NCBI GenBank assembly: GCA_013115145.1
Contig: JAAPAO010000011.1
Location: forward strand, 79,705-143,704
Length of the DNA: 64,000 nucleotides
Reading direction: 5' to 3'
Source of the DNA: Perkinsus chesapeaki
Lineage: Eukaryota > Perkinsozoa > Perkinsida > Perkinsidae
A program made the position numbers and the translations under genes. Below are positions 33,901-45,635 of the stretch, one piece after another (the stretch's first letter is position 1; the number at the start of each line of letters is the position of its first letter). A model generated the notes under the pieces. The model made no database searches, had not been told where the DNA came from, and saw only the letters and a list, made by a program, of their open reading frames with translations.

Positions 33901-36900
33901 CCAACAGCTCGGATGGCTGCCATCGCCACAACCGGCCTGCCTGAGGCTTCATCGGCCTCTTCGAGAATTGCACGCGTGCGCAGCGTCTGTGGCAAACAAA
34001 GGCTTGTCTTGTTAGACAGGCACCACTCCAAGTCGAACAGAGTCCGAGCTTTTGAACGGCACTCATTCTCCAGAACAGTGGAATATCCTTTACGAAGGCC
34101 CAGCTGACCAGCCATCCTCTTATAAGCAGCGGCGACGTCATAAGAAGCACCCTCGTTGAGGCTAACTAATGCGGGAACCACTGTTGACGACTCCTCGACC
34201 TGTGGGCCAGGATCCGACCACTTCCCCAGAAGAGCAGCCTTCCTTATCCATTGCTCTTCCTTCTCCCGCAAGGTAGACGAATCTTCCATCAAATCGTCGA
34301 CACTAGTCCCACTGAAAATCTTGCTGGTATCAAGCTTCTTTGCCATCGCTAAAGCCCCAGCCTCACCGGCAGCATCCCAAGCGGTATCAACGCCCATCTT
34401 TGCGAATATGCTTGCCATATGGACGTGATCAGGGAGTGTCATAGGCGTACCGTGAGGCGGAGCGTAGGCCTTCTCCATGAACAGGAGAGCGTGGGGCCAC
34501 ATTTCACACCTTTCCGCGGCTCTCGAGAGAGACAGATAAGTGGCTTGATGATCCCGTAAAAGCAGGGCTAGTCGGGGAGCGAGCCACTCACTGCGTTGAT
34601 TTTTACCGAGCTTGCCCGACCATGCCTCGATGATGTCGTAGATCTCTATAATGGCAGAGAGGATAGCCCGCTCAGCCGACTCCGAGGCGAGTATCTTCTG
34701 TAGGTGGAGGAAAAGCTTGTCTAGCATCTTGCTGGGATCCTTATCCGAATAGAGAAGAGCGGCCACGAGAGTTGGTAAGACTTCCGAGGCCACCGTGCTG
34801 GACTGCTTCATGAGCAAATCCACAGCCAGCATCAGTCTTCGAACCTTCACTGTGTTGTTCTGCACACCCGGGAGCTCACGGACCATCCATCTGGCCAGAG
34901 TCTGAATCGTCCAAGTAGAGGCGTCCCTCCCCCAGCCACCCTCATCACTGGGGTTGGCGACCTTGTATGAGGTGGCGAGATAGGGCCAGAGGGTTTCAGC
35001 TGCAACACGACTCAATAGGCTGCTGGAGACCGCTGATTCCAGGAAGTTTTGGCCTCCCATGGCAGTGAGGATCGATTGTGCCAGGTACGAGTATTTAGCG
35101 CTACCTATCTTGGGTATGACGTGCGTCAGCAACAGGTGCACCGCGAGCTCCATCGCCACAGCTTCCCCTTGGTTCTCCCGCCAGGCATTGTCGGGATTGT
35201 CTATGCCAATCCTCGCCCCGCGTCTGGAATCTCCCGGACAGTGGCGGCCTTCAGCATGACTGTATTTCCATCTTCCCAGAGCCCCTAGTGCTCTGGTCAC
35301 AGCCACACTCAAGGTACCTCCAGCCGCCGCGTCTCGTTGCAATAGAATGTCAGATAAGCGACTATTAAGTTGGTTGGCGAGGGCCTCCAGATCTCCATAC
35401 GGATCATTCCAGGCCTCGGCGTAGTGCACGAGCAGGAGGTCCGCCAGCAGCACCAGTGCGCTCTCGATACAGCAATCAGGCCTTGGAGGGGATGCAGTTA
35501 TCTCTTTGAGAACATACGATAAAACCGCCTTCACCTGACCTTCCTCCAGCCTTCTGTTGTCCCCACCAAAAATAATCCTCAAATGAGGATCAGTCACCAC
35601 TTGTCTGGGAAGACTTCGAGCAAACGAGCGCGCAGGATCATAGCCAACTCTCATCAAGTCTACCATATACGTGGGCAACATGGCGAGTTCTTCGTCCTTA
35701 GGCACTCGATCATACAGGCTCTTCCAAGGCCGCAGTAATGCTTCTCCCTCAGACGCTTGCCAAGGGGTGCTCTTAAGGGTCAGCTTCCGGACGGCATCTA
35801 GATTCTGAGACCAATACAGTTGTAGGACCTGCTGGTCAACTACTTCAAGTAGCAAGGCTAACGCTGTGCAGTAGCATGCAGCTTGCTCACTCCCTTTCAT
35901 TGAGGCATCGACTAGTAGCTTGAGTACATACAGATAGTAGCACTTCAGCACGTATGCCTTGTCGGCTGCTCCTGTCGAGCTTCCGCGTGCTCGCTTAGCT
36001 GGCGGCTCAGCTCCTTCGCCGATGCCTATGGAAGACCTTCTTGCCTTGGGACAAAGGACCTTTGCACTGTGGTTGAGGATGGCAAACACATTCTGTTTCG
36101 TTACAGCCAGGACAGTCTCGAAGGTGTCAGTACCATAGAGAAATCTCCTGGCGAAGCGCAAGAACACCAGGAAGAGCAGGCCACCACAGTCCGCTTCCAC
36201 AATGGTTTCTATTGAGTGTCGTCCGCCGTATATGTCCAGAACAGCCCTGATAACAGTAACATCAACTGACTGGCCGGACGTGTCCTCGACAAGAGGTGCA
36301 GCGAAGACTCCATGGGCTAAGACCTCAGCTAGACACTCGGTAATCAGGTTATCCATGGCACCACTGTTGGTGACCTCTGGGGACTCGTCTAGACTTAGAA
36401 ATCTTACAAGCTCCAATACATGGTGCTTTAGGTTGGCATCCTCCACACCGGACAGTATACCATTGATGAGGAGCTGCACCACAGCCTCACCAGCAAGAGG
36501 CATCAGCACATCCCTGTCTGACCGCAGTCTGATAACCGTCGATGGTAGATCCAGAAGGAGACAGACACTGTGTCTGCCTCCTTGGCCTAGGGATGACAGA
36601 GCCGGTATCAGGGAGGACCGCAGGAAGGCCTGGCCTATGCCTGGGCACTCGAACAGTGAGCGCACTCGGCATCTCTTAAGGTGGGCAACATAAAGAGGAG
36701 GAAGGGTAAACGGCTTGCATATTTCCGGCAGGGGCGGTGGGAACTGTTGTTCCTTCGGTGGCCTGTCGAGAATTATTCGAGGATTAGCCGCCACCATAGC
36801 TCTGTAGGGCTCATTCTCCCCCGTGAGATTACCCGCCAGCTGGAGTACTTGGCCCATGGCGAACTGGCACATTGGACAGTTAGCTCCACATTTAGAGGCG

Positions 36901-38657
36901 GTTGTGATGTCACGCGCGGTGGCCAGTGCCGAGGAAGATAGTTTTGCCCCTATACCGGGTGCTTTGCTGCCCTTCCCACCTATCCTGCAGATAAGGTTTG
37001 TGGCTTCGCCGGCCATCCAGGGGAGAGTCACTCGGAAGTGGCCCGGGTCCGGCACAGCGACCTCATGGACCTTTTCTGTGAGAGTACGCCCAAACAACGG
37101 TGGAAATCGACTCCACGTAGACTCGGTCGCACCTCGGTTGAACAGGTCGAAAGATGTATCCTCCAAATACGCAAGTATCACCACAGTAGAGAAGACTAGA
37201 TGACTTTTGCAGGCTGAACCACTCCTATCAGACGAGTTGAGCATTTGCAGCAGCTGCCGGGCAACGGTCTCTTTGCTGGCACCGTCCCCAAGACCCAGGT
37301 AACCTTGCTGAAGGAGGCCGGCAGCGATGCATCGCCAAGCAGGCTCCTCCCCTTGGAGAGCTGCCGATCTAACATGCTGAAGCACCTCTCCGAACTCTCT
37401 ACTGTCTCCTTTGCCACCAAAGGTCAGCTCCTTCTCACTCAACTGGGTGCCACTTTCAAGCAGGATCTGTGTCCACCAGAGCGACGGAGTTGTTCCTGCT
37501 GGCGCTATGGACTCGCAAAGTCGGCAGCACCGTGCATGACCGGCCTCCCCATGGAGTCTCGCGAACACTATGAGATCACATAGGGAGTGCTGGAGCTCTG
37601 AGGTGTTGGGGACGCTACTTATCTGCTCGATGAGAATCTCCGCCACATCTTCATTGAGCCCACCAGTAGCCCTGGATAACTCTGCGACAGCCTTGAGCCG
37701 CTTCGGATCGGTCCACCATTCCTCTTGTGCTGCGAGGGCCCATATGTCGTCCACTACAGTGGCTAGGGCACCAGAGGGGAGGGACCGAACTAAGAGCTCG
37801 CTAACATCCGCAGCACACTCTACTGGAGGTGGACCACTCGATTCTGCGAGATCTAGTACGTCCAGGGCCCTGTCAGGCGGCAGCCACGGCAGAGCTGCGA
37901 TGCAGTCCCAGCAAGTGAACAGGATATCGTCAGAAGGAGCGAGCTCCGGAGTTAGGGAAAGAACACAACTGAGGAGCTTTGTGAGCACGTCACCACTAGC
38001 GGCGCCATCCCCTCCCAGATAGGCCCTTCGACGCCTCAGAAGGCAGGACACTGTTGATAGTACACCGGTGATGGCCGCCGACGATGCACTGGCAGAATCG
38101 AAGGTCCACTGTATGGAGACCGGCCCAGAGGCAGTAGAGCCTGGTGAAGAGCTTGGCTGAGGCATTATGAAATCATACGCAGCCGAAACGAAATTGGGAT
38201 AGACGTGGCGGGACTGACTAGCCGCCGCTGTGTCCTGATCGCAGTCCCTCAGGAGGAGATGCACGCCCTTGAGAGCGTAGATTATATCGGCTGTCTCGGC
38301 AAGGAAAATATCCAGCAGCTCACAGTTGTACTGATCTACGTGGAGCGCTACGGTCACGACAGCCTCGACCATGAGGTCCAGTGATGGCATCGTGTCACCG
38401 TCACCGTAGGGGTAGAGGGATAGAATGTTAATAAGGAACAGAAGAGAGCGACGAACGTGACAGTTAAGGACGCATGCGTTGGGATTGGTTGAGTCGAAAA
38501 ATGAGATTGTGAAGTTAAGAGCCTCTTCCACACAAACCTTCGTAGAGTCATCCCGTGGCGAGCTGGCTGCCTGCATCAGTTGCCTACCTGACAAAAACCG
38601 CTGCTCTGGCCGCCTCGATCCCCCCACTACCAACGGCCTGACACTTCTTCTCTCCAT
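30925..38657 (-). CDS. ATR: ATR/Mec1-type checkpoint kinase (PIKK), multi-exon
   Basis: PI3K-related protein kinase that senses single-stranded DNA at stalled forks. The first exon (38657 to about 33220) is one 1,800-codon HEAT-repeat-type segment. The FAT/PRD region contains PLRVWFAALPQLLSRLHVPDD (about 32980-32920). The N-lobe is rebuilt over introns: KVKVMASKAKPKRIVMCGTDGR, then YPFLAKQEANGDMRKDARMMD. The C-lobe has the catalytic loop GLGDRHCENIML (about 31540-31505), the metal-binding VDFDCIFDAG (DFD in place of the usual DFG or DFN) and ELVPFRLTSN. The FATC domain ends the protein: SVEGQVDELIRIATSP...MYIGWMPLL, with stop at 30925-30927. The 'VPFRLT' and 'GVEGPFR' elements favour ATR over ATM or TOR. 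The length of about 2,500 residues fits. Introns cluster in the 3' third. Confidence 0.9.
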
Positions 38658-38886
38658 CAGCGCGCTTCACAAAGTGAGAGGTGTTCCTCAATGCAAAGGC
38701 AGAGCAACACGGCGATGCAGCCCGTCCGTTGCAATCGTCTTCAACTTCGACCTCAGCAGCGCCGAAGTAGCCTCCAGGCGCCCAATGCAGCATTTCCAAA
38801 ACGCCAACTGACAGCCCTGTGCCTCCCAACATGTAGCAACCCAAATCTCACTGCTGCTAGAAACGAAGATCCGAAACAAATTTGCA

Positions 38887-40398
38887 TTAGTCGGCTTCAG
38901 CATGCTCCACTGTAGGGTCTAATTCTGGCAGCTCCAGTCGCTTGACCGCATCCTCCATAAGACATCGTATTTTCCTTGCTACCTGAAAGCAAGCTCCATT
39001 ACCTACATTGTAACCCGTAGTACTCTTTCCAGACTGAAGCCCATGAGAGCGCTGGTGGCCACTACAGCGTCTTTAAAACCGTCCTTAGTGAGCTCCTTAT
39101 CAATGATATCAGCAGCTGCCAGTGCGGCGTCAATGCCTGCCAAACACGTTCCCAATCCAAAACGGAAGAAAACCCTTACCAGCGCCATCGCACTTATTCA
39201 CTAATACGAGGAAAGGCCTCTGGGACATCTCCATACAGTAGAGTTGAACTTCGAGCTGAAGTGCTCTGAGGGTGCCCAGGGCCTCGTCTGGTCCTGTGGA
39301 CCCATCGACCTACAGCGCTGTTTCATTGAGCCCAACTGCCTGGGACAGGATGCTTACGACATAAATCAGGGCCGTGGTCCTTTGAATGTGGCGTAGGAAC
39401 TGGTGACCGAGACCAACATTGTCATGGGCACCCTCGACCAGACCAGGGAGGTCGGCTATAACGTAGCCTCCTATTGAAAGACGTTATCAACCACATCGCC
39501 AACAGAGACTCACCATCCTGGTCGTCAGTGAATCTTAGCGTTCCAAGATGCGGGGATAGTGTAGTGAAAGGGTAGGAGGCTACTTTGGGCCGAGCCTTGG
39601 TAAGGGCCCGCAGCAAGCTCGATTTACCTCAAGTGGACTTGGCGAATAACGCCAATGTTGCTGCTACTACCAGCATTGGGGAATCCCACCAGCCCTACGT
39701 CCGCTATGGATTTGAGCTCCAATATAAGCTGCTTAACTTCACCAGGATCCCCCACGGTGAAGTCATGGGGATGATCCAAGGCCACATTGCCATTCCCACC
39801 AGCTCCGCCAAAGGCAGCGATCTGACAGCTCATTGGTATATTCTTGGCAGAGCCGCTGAAGTTCCTACGAAGGTTTGGCCAGGTTTATTCAGGTCAGCAA
39901 GCACGACAGATTTCTCGTTCCCATCATCTGGCTCATTCGAGATGACAACACCAAGCGGGACCTTCACCACTAGCGGGCTCGCATTTTTCCCGGAAATCCT
40001 GAGCTTCTTGATACACAAAGCTCGCCCATCCCGTATATAACTTTTTATTCCTGCCTTTCCCTCCATCCATAGCCTTGGCCACGCGAGGCACGTTGGTCAG
40101 CGAGATGACGTTCGGATCTGCCTTGAAGATAACATCCCCGCCTCGCCCGCCGTTGCCACCGCTGAAGGATGGCAAATGGTACTGGTACAACACGATCTCA
40201 TTACGCAGGAACACCGGGCCCGAACAGCTTTGGGCTAACGTGTTTGATATAGGAAACGTGGCCTGCGCCGCCCTGGCCACTACGGACTTCAACACGTCTC
40301 CGGTCCACCAATCCAGCACTTAAAGCAGCGCCCGAGAAGGCCCTGTGGAGGGTAAGGGGGGACGCCCTAGTGCTGAGCCGGTATAAAATGAGGGCCAT
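38887..40398 (-). CDS. Obg-family GTPase, probably mitochondrial, multi-exon
   Basis: Obg GTPases assist large ribosomal subunit assembly. The start at 40398 gives [21 protein letters not shown], a basic amphipathic presequence typical of mitochondrial import; an in-frame ATG at 40464 is possible. The glycine-rich Obg fold follows ([40 protein letters not shown]). The G domain has G1 formed across an intron (FPNAG | [19 protein letters not shown], junction near 39605-39649), G3 [20 protein letters not shown] (about 39460-39390) and G4 VNKCDG (about 39215-39190), followed by an intron. The last exons give [18 protein letters not shown] and [20 protein letters not shown], matching the Obg G5 'SAL.G.gl..l' end. 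Stop at 38887-38889. The small ORF 39003-39188 is part of this gene, not a separate one. Confidence 0.88.
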
Positions 40399-40735
40399 CC
40401 GCAATGGGACGGGAGACCATCGAGCACCAACTGGCCGCGGTATTAACTCATACTTTGAACACAAGGCACTCGATATGATATAGTGCTACTAGCAGTGACG
40501 AGAGACCTCTTTATAGAAGCCTCGAAAAAACAGCATAGTCTTTGGTGGGTATCATAGATACACGACAAGAGCAGCAGCAGTAAGCGGGAGACCAGCAGCA
40601 GATATCAACAATGTTACCGACGACGCTCCATAAGATTGTCGTCATCCAATGGTTGTTAACAGCAGCACTGCGTTGCTACTTTCCTCTTAGCAACAGCCAC
40701 CTGTACAAGCCTCCTCCTGCTCTGCACTGGCTCTC

Positions 40736-41025
40736 TTAGGAACCCATGATAATGTTGTTGATGGGGATGAACACGAGCTTGATGGTATACCCGATGAAGC
40801 CCATGATGCAGAAACCGATGAAGCAGGCAGACGCCATCTTCTTGAACTCTGAAAGATACAAGTACAGCCCCGATGGTAGTAGCCTACAACAGAACACCTA
40901 CCCTTCGCATCAGGCTTCTCGCACTTCTGGATAAGCCTTCTGGAGTCAATAGCGAATTCGCGGAGACCGGTGTTGACATATCCGATAGGGTTGGACTTGT
41001 CGTTGATGAGTTCGTTGAATCCCAT
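40736..41025 (-). CDS. SEC61G: Sec61 gamma subunit (SecE homologue), two exons
   Basis: Tail-anchored subunit of the ER protein-conducting channel. Exon 1 from 41025 gives [20 protein letters not shown], then [21 protein letters not shown], the amphipathic helix and 'KPD' box of the family. After an intron of about 45 nt, exon 2 gives [20 protein letters not shown] then [16 protein letters not shown], with the single membrane helix and the hallmark 'IPINNII.G' end. Stop at 40736-40738. The length of about 80 residues is normal. Confidence 0.92.
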
Positions 41026-41292
41026 GTGTAGATGAAAAATTCAGGAGACACTGCCAAACGGAGGATGATCGAAACCCTCGAGCCCGAAGCAACGCAAGCC
41101 TGCTAAAGTGACCAGGGTGAAGTGTATGGTATAAAAGATGTACACAACTGCAGCAGCGTCATGATGAGTGATAGGTGGAGAGCACCTTCATACCACCGCC
41201 GAATTCAAAGCATATTAATCAAATCGGTGTCCTTGTACAAAAAACGTTTCAATAGTATAAACAATTACTTCCAAGATATCGTACATGGCCAA

Positions 41293-43052
41293 TTATCGAT
41301 CTCCCCATTCGAGGTAGTCAGTACCACCGAGCCTGCTCTTCCGGCGTAGGAAGGTGATGGTAAAGACTATGGCAAATACGCCACATACAGCACCAACTGC
41401 TATATAGGCATAACCCAGTATACCGTTCTTGCCACCAGCCCAAGTGGTAGTGGCGATGACAATACTTTTAGTGCCTTGGTACTGATCTGATGGGAAGTTG
41501 TCCGACACAGTGAAACGGACGACATCGCCAGTCTGAACATGAAGCTAAATTAATAATACCACATTCCCTCCAAATCACCTTTAGATCATCATCTATTCGA
41601 GCATACATCTTTCTAAATGTGGGCAGCCCAGCCGGTCTCATCCAACCGATGAAACGGCCATTAAGCAATCCCCAGCCAGCTGGGTTGAGCTTACGCTCAT
41701 AGCCCTCAGCAGCACTACACGGGAACTCAGGATCAACACCATCAACTCCCCCAGGAACCTAAACACACCAATATGCCGCCTCAACACCATGGTCGTACTG
41801 CTTACCAAAGTGAACTTGCATGAAGCACTGTCGGTCATGTAATTGGTGCAGGCCGTGTGGTTAATAGCAGGATCAGCCGTAGCGCTCATAACATATATTT
41901 TCTTGTACTCAGAGGCATTCTGCTGAGCTTCTATCGGAACCTAATAAATAACCGCCGTCCAGTAGCAGCGACTGTTGGGTGGGGGCCTACGCAAATTTGA
42001 GGAGGCGCGTAGAAGTTGAGCCACATGTTGAGAGACACTTGGTTCTGGACGCCATCGTCGATGAACCCTTCAGGATCCAAATTGTCGTACTTGTACGTCA
42101 CATCATCCTCCCAGGCCACCACCGTATTGGTCTGAAATGAAGCCAATGAATGGGCCAACTAACGTTGAGAGCTCACCTCGGTGATGTTGTTGCTTTGCCA
42201 GACCTGAGATCCCGAGCGCTTGGTATCGATGATGTAGGAATCATTAAAAGTCGAGCGCGCGATGATTCCACACGGGTAGTTACTGAAAGCAACAAGTGCG
42301 GGGAGGAGCAGCTGTGTGGTAGACATATCACTTTCTCTCAAATGGGTCTCTCTCCCACGGGCTGCAGTCACCGTTAGCTCCTCGCTTAGTAGACACATCA
42401 CTCGGCCCTGAAAAAAGAATATAACAGAAAGAGCCCGAGATGCACCAGTCTTACGGGCTAGCTGATAGTAGTCTCGTGAAGCGATATAGCGTCTGTGATT
42501 CTGGTAGAAATTGGTGAGCTCGTAGTATCTGAAACGGTTACATTCCCACTATACAGCAACAGCAGCACTTACACATATATAGGAGCATCCATATCTTGGT
42601 CAATCTCTATCTCAACAGGAAACAGTCCTGTGGTGGAGAGATCGGTGTAGTCTCGACGGAGCTCATTGGTGCTCTTGTCAGCCTGGAGCAAGGCCACCCT
42701 CCAGCGACTTTATCCCATTCTTCTCAGAACCTACCTCGACTAGGCCTATACCAATAGCAATGAATGCCGCAGCAAATCCAACAAAGGTGGCAATGACCCA
42801 TCTGAAGGGAAGGATTGCTCAAGTAGTAGACAAATTGACAACTTACTTAGGGCTGAGCAATGGCTGCCATGCCCGCACTCTCTGCTGAATGATATCATTA
42901 TCATACTGCTTCCTAGAGTGATGCTGCTGCTGACGTTGCCTTGTCTCTGGTGGCCTTGATGAACTCTGAGGAGAAGTCGAAGCTTCGGGCGGTGCAGGAG
43001 GTGGAGGAGGAGCCATAAAATGAACTGATACGGGCATGAAGAGAGATATCAA
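41293..43052 (-). CDS. CDC50: CDC50/LEM3 family P4-ATPase (flippase) β-subunit, multi-exon
   Basis: Accessory subunit needed for ER exit and activity of phospholipid flippases. The N-terminus is cytosolic and Pro/Gln-rich (MAPPPPPAPPEASTS); starts at 43052 or 43016 are both possible. The first membrane segment is WVIATFVGFAAAFIAIGIGL. The large ectodomain has the family signatures NFYQNHRRYIASRDYYQL (about 42520-42470), NYPCGIIARSTFNDSY (about 42290-42240) and GRFIGWMRPAGLPTFRKMY (about 41660-41605), plus cysteines in PEFPCSAAEGY and YMTDSASCKF. The second membrane segment is GILGYAYIAVGAVCGVFAIV, and the protein ends RRKSRLGGTDYLEWGDR. Introns are short; one near 42177 begins GTGAGCTCTC, like introns in ASF1. 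Confidence 0.9.
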
Positions 43053-43611
43053 CTCAGAGCCCTGAAGCTTTGTAGTGGCAATTTATTCACCATAAAGGGT
43101 AAAACAGCGCAATCATTATTATTATCATCGGCCTCCTCATCACCTTGTCGTTGTTGTTGTAGTAGTAGACTGTTGTACCACAAGCCCAATCTCACGATCT
43201 GCAAGGATAGACTATCCTACACAGTAACATAATAACAATCAACCAACAGCAGCAGCAGCAGCAGCAGTGATAGCAATGCGCCTTAAGGATCTCAATATGA
43301 AGAGGAAGAGCAAGTGTAATGGCAATGTGGCAGCGGCAGCAGCAGTCGTAGAAAAGGAAGGACAATGTCATATATCAGCAGCCTTAATCGATAAAAATGA
43401 CCAGACTTGATAGTAATGACAAACGGAGAATGAAAAGCTGTTATTCATGCGAGCGCCGGCGGCGGCAAATGGTTACCCAATGTGTAGCCGTTGAAGATAG
43501 TACACTGTAATGCCGTCATCAGAAGGCAAGGTATGGCAAGTGTTAATAGGATTCGAGCTCTCACCACATCACAAGTCGATCACTATAAGACTTGTTGTCG
43601 GCGTTACAAGC
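43053..43611. other. Gap between eIF4E and CDC50, with a CAG microsatellite
   Basis: About 560 bp of non-coding sequence with triplet-rich stretches, notably (CAG)6 at 43250-43267 and a shorter GCAGCGGCAGCAGCAG run near 43330-43346. No gene seen. Confidence 0.55.
43250..43267. repeat. (CAG)6 microsatellite
   Basis: Six perfect CAG triplets in non-coding DNA. Confidence 0.95.
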
Positions 43612-44696
43612 CTATGCGTTCTGACCGGCGGCGGTGGCATCGCCACCAATATCGTCGTCGTCACCATCATCGGTCTTGCTCTTGAGGGAGAGCTCCAATG
43701 GAACATGAGATGGGTCCTTGGTGAAGTACTCAAACGACATGCTTGTGGGATGCCGCCGATTCAAAGCTTGCTCTCGCTGTTGCTGATTCTCATCCGAGTT
43801 CTCCTCACCAGACGAGGTCAACGGCGCAAAGAGGGGCCTGACATTAATAACGACGCCATAACACAACTAGCGCGGTTTTCACTTTAGGCTGCTTACGCAA
43901 TAGCCCCTTTAAACAAATGCCCCAACCGAAGGACCTCATCCTTATTGGATGTCCCTATCCACAACGCTAATCGTATGTTATACTTTCGCACTGAGCATAC
44001 TGCGCCACATACTGCATCAACACCAGTTCCCCGATTGGGAAAAGTGCCTCCAATCAGTGATAATAACATATTTAACCACGACTCATCGATACTCTGAAAA
44101 CGGCCAACAATCATATAGACAACAACGCGTAGCTGAAGCATACCTCCTTTTGTTGCCCTGAGCCCGCGCCACGTTTAACTGGTCGATCAACAGATACCAT
44201 CCATCTGCCTCCCTTTGCACATGTCTCATCCTCCCACATCGGGGCAATGCCTTGCCGGAATACACTATAATCAGCATAGGTCAGTCGACTTGGCGGAGAT
44301 ACGTTATTAAAGACCCGCCAAAAGTCCTCTACAGTGCTAAAATCGAGTACTCGCTTTTGTGTGCCCTTCCAGTTGTCCTTCTTATCCTACAATGAAGGCA
44401 CTGAGACCGTACGACTACACAATTGCCGGTACCTTGGTCTGAGCCTGATACATAAGCCAGAAGCTCCACGTATGCTCTAACGGATGAGGCTTATTAGAGG
44501 GGGGAGGGGCTGTCCCACTGCTACTCGAACATGCCTCGAAATCAGCAGCGTCATCATCAGCAGCAGCCTCGGAATTATTGCTAATTGATGCACCGGACTC
44601 TTCCGGTAGCCTATGTAAAGATGAGTGTTCCATCCCCACATTCGATGGGGTAATGGTACCAGTACCAGACATTGCCTCGGAAACTTCTCTATTCAT
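43612..44696 (-). CDS. EIF4E: eIF4E-family cap-binding protein, multi-exon
   Basis: Binds the mRNA 5' cap to start translation. The N-terminus from 44696 is Ser/Ala/Asp-rich and disordered (MNREVSEAMSGTG). The eIF4E core follows: KPHPLEHTWSFWLMYQAQ, intron, DKKDNWKGTQKRVLDFSTVE, DFWRVFNNVSPPSRL, YSVFRQGIAPMWEDETCAKG and GRWM. The conserved tryptophans, including WED, are present. After another intron come DESWLNMLLSLIGGTFP, GAVCSVRKYNIRLALWI and SNKDEVLRLGHLFK. The last exon (about 43870-43612) reads GVVINVRPLFAPLTSS then a tail ending DDDDIGGDATAAGQNA. The junction into this exon lacks an obvious GT donor in the required frame, so a GC donor or a different last exon is possible. Confidence 0.88.
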
Positions 44697-45635
44697 ACTG
44701 CATAAGATACATCATCAACGCGCGTCCCAAAAAGGTTCCAAAGGTAGCCACGATCGCTGCATGGCGCACGCCCATGGGATCTATTCCCCTTTTTCAGGCG
44801 AGCGCAAGTTGCCAAGGCGGAGCGATACTGTTACATGTTTGCGAAAAATGCCTTTGACGAATCGGTCGCATTGAAAGGCAGTGAAATTGGCATTTTATTG
44901 TCGCTGGATGTGTTTGGTTGCGTCAAACTGTTTCAAGGTACTATGCTTCTGGTTAAAGAATTAACCTCTGAAGTACTTCTGTCGAAAATCGCATAACGGC
45001 ATCTTTCACTTCAAATTTTTTCCACTTGTTTTGTTTTTGGAACTACAGAACCCTTCAAAATGGTTTTTCTTACATATCCCAATAGCAAACCTCATCGAAG
45101 CCTCTCAATCGATAGGAGATCCTTTAACTACTGTAGTGCGGACGTGTACGGTGGGTTATCCAGTAATTTTGGCAAGTAAACAGAAGTTTTGGTATGATTT
45201 TCTAGACTGCGCAGGATCTTTTGGGCCAATAAAATCCCTTAATGTACATTAATCAGCCCCTTGTTGATTTTTCCTCAGTGTCATTGCTCACCTCCTATCC
45301 CCATATGCCCTCATACCACACAGTTGCACCTAGTTCAGAGACTTCTCCTGAAAGCATTACGGTATAGATAGTGTTTGGACATGGCAGGTGATGTAGTAAT
45401 AAAAGGATAGGCTTCGGATTAGCGTATATTTACATCGCTTGAACACCTCTTTGTATTTCCATATTCCTACAGCTGGCTTCTGGCCACTCTTGACCGTTTA
45501 AAAAATGGCATTTTCCCAAGATTCACCGCGTTCTCTAATTTGACTATTGCTGGACTTTATGTGATCATGATAAGTAACCACAGTTTGAGTTGCTGAAACA
45601 GTGTGGAGTTGACTAGAGGGTAAAATACCGGTTTT
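44697..45635. promoter_or_regulatory. Divergent intergenic region between eIF4E and the Q-rich gene
   Basis: About 940 bp between two divergently transcribed genes, AT-richer than its surroundings. It presumably carries both promoters, but I cannot point to specific elements. Confidence 0.4.

Noticed and set aside
36202-36693. 163-codon plus-strand ORF (and similar ones from 33.4 to 38.8 kb)
   Set aside because: Antisense shadow of the ATR first exon, which is confirmed by kinase and FATC motifs on the other strand.
39003-39188. Apparent 61-aa small membrane protein gene on the minus strand
   Set aside because: Its first codons are intronic; from IDAALAAAD on it is the C-terminal exon of the Obg GTPase, matching the family's SAL-type G5 end.
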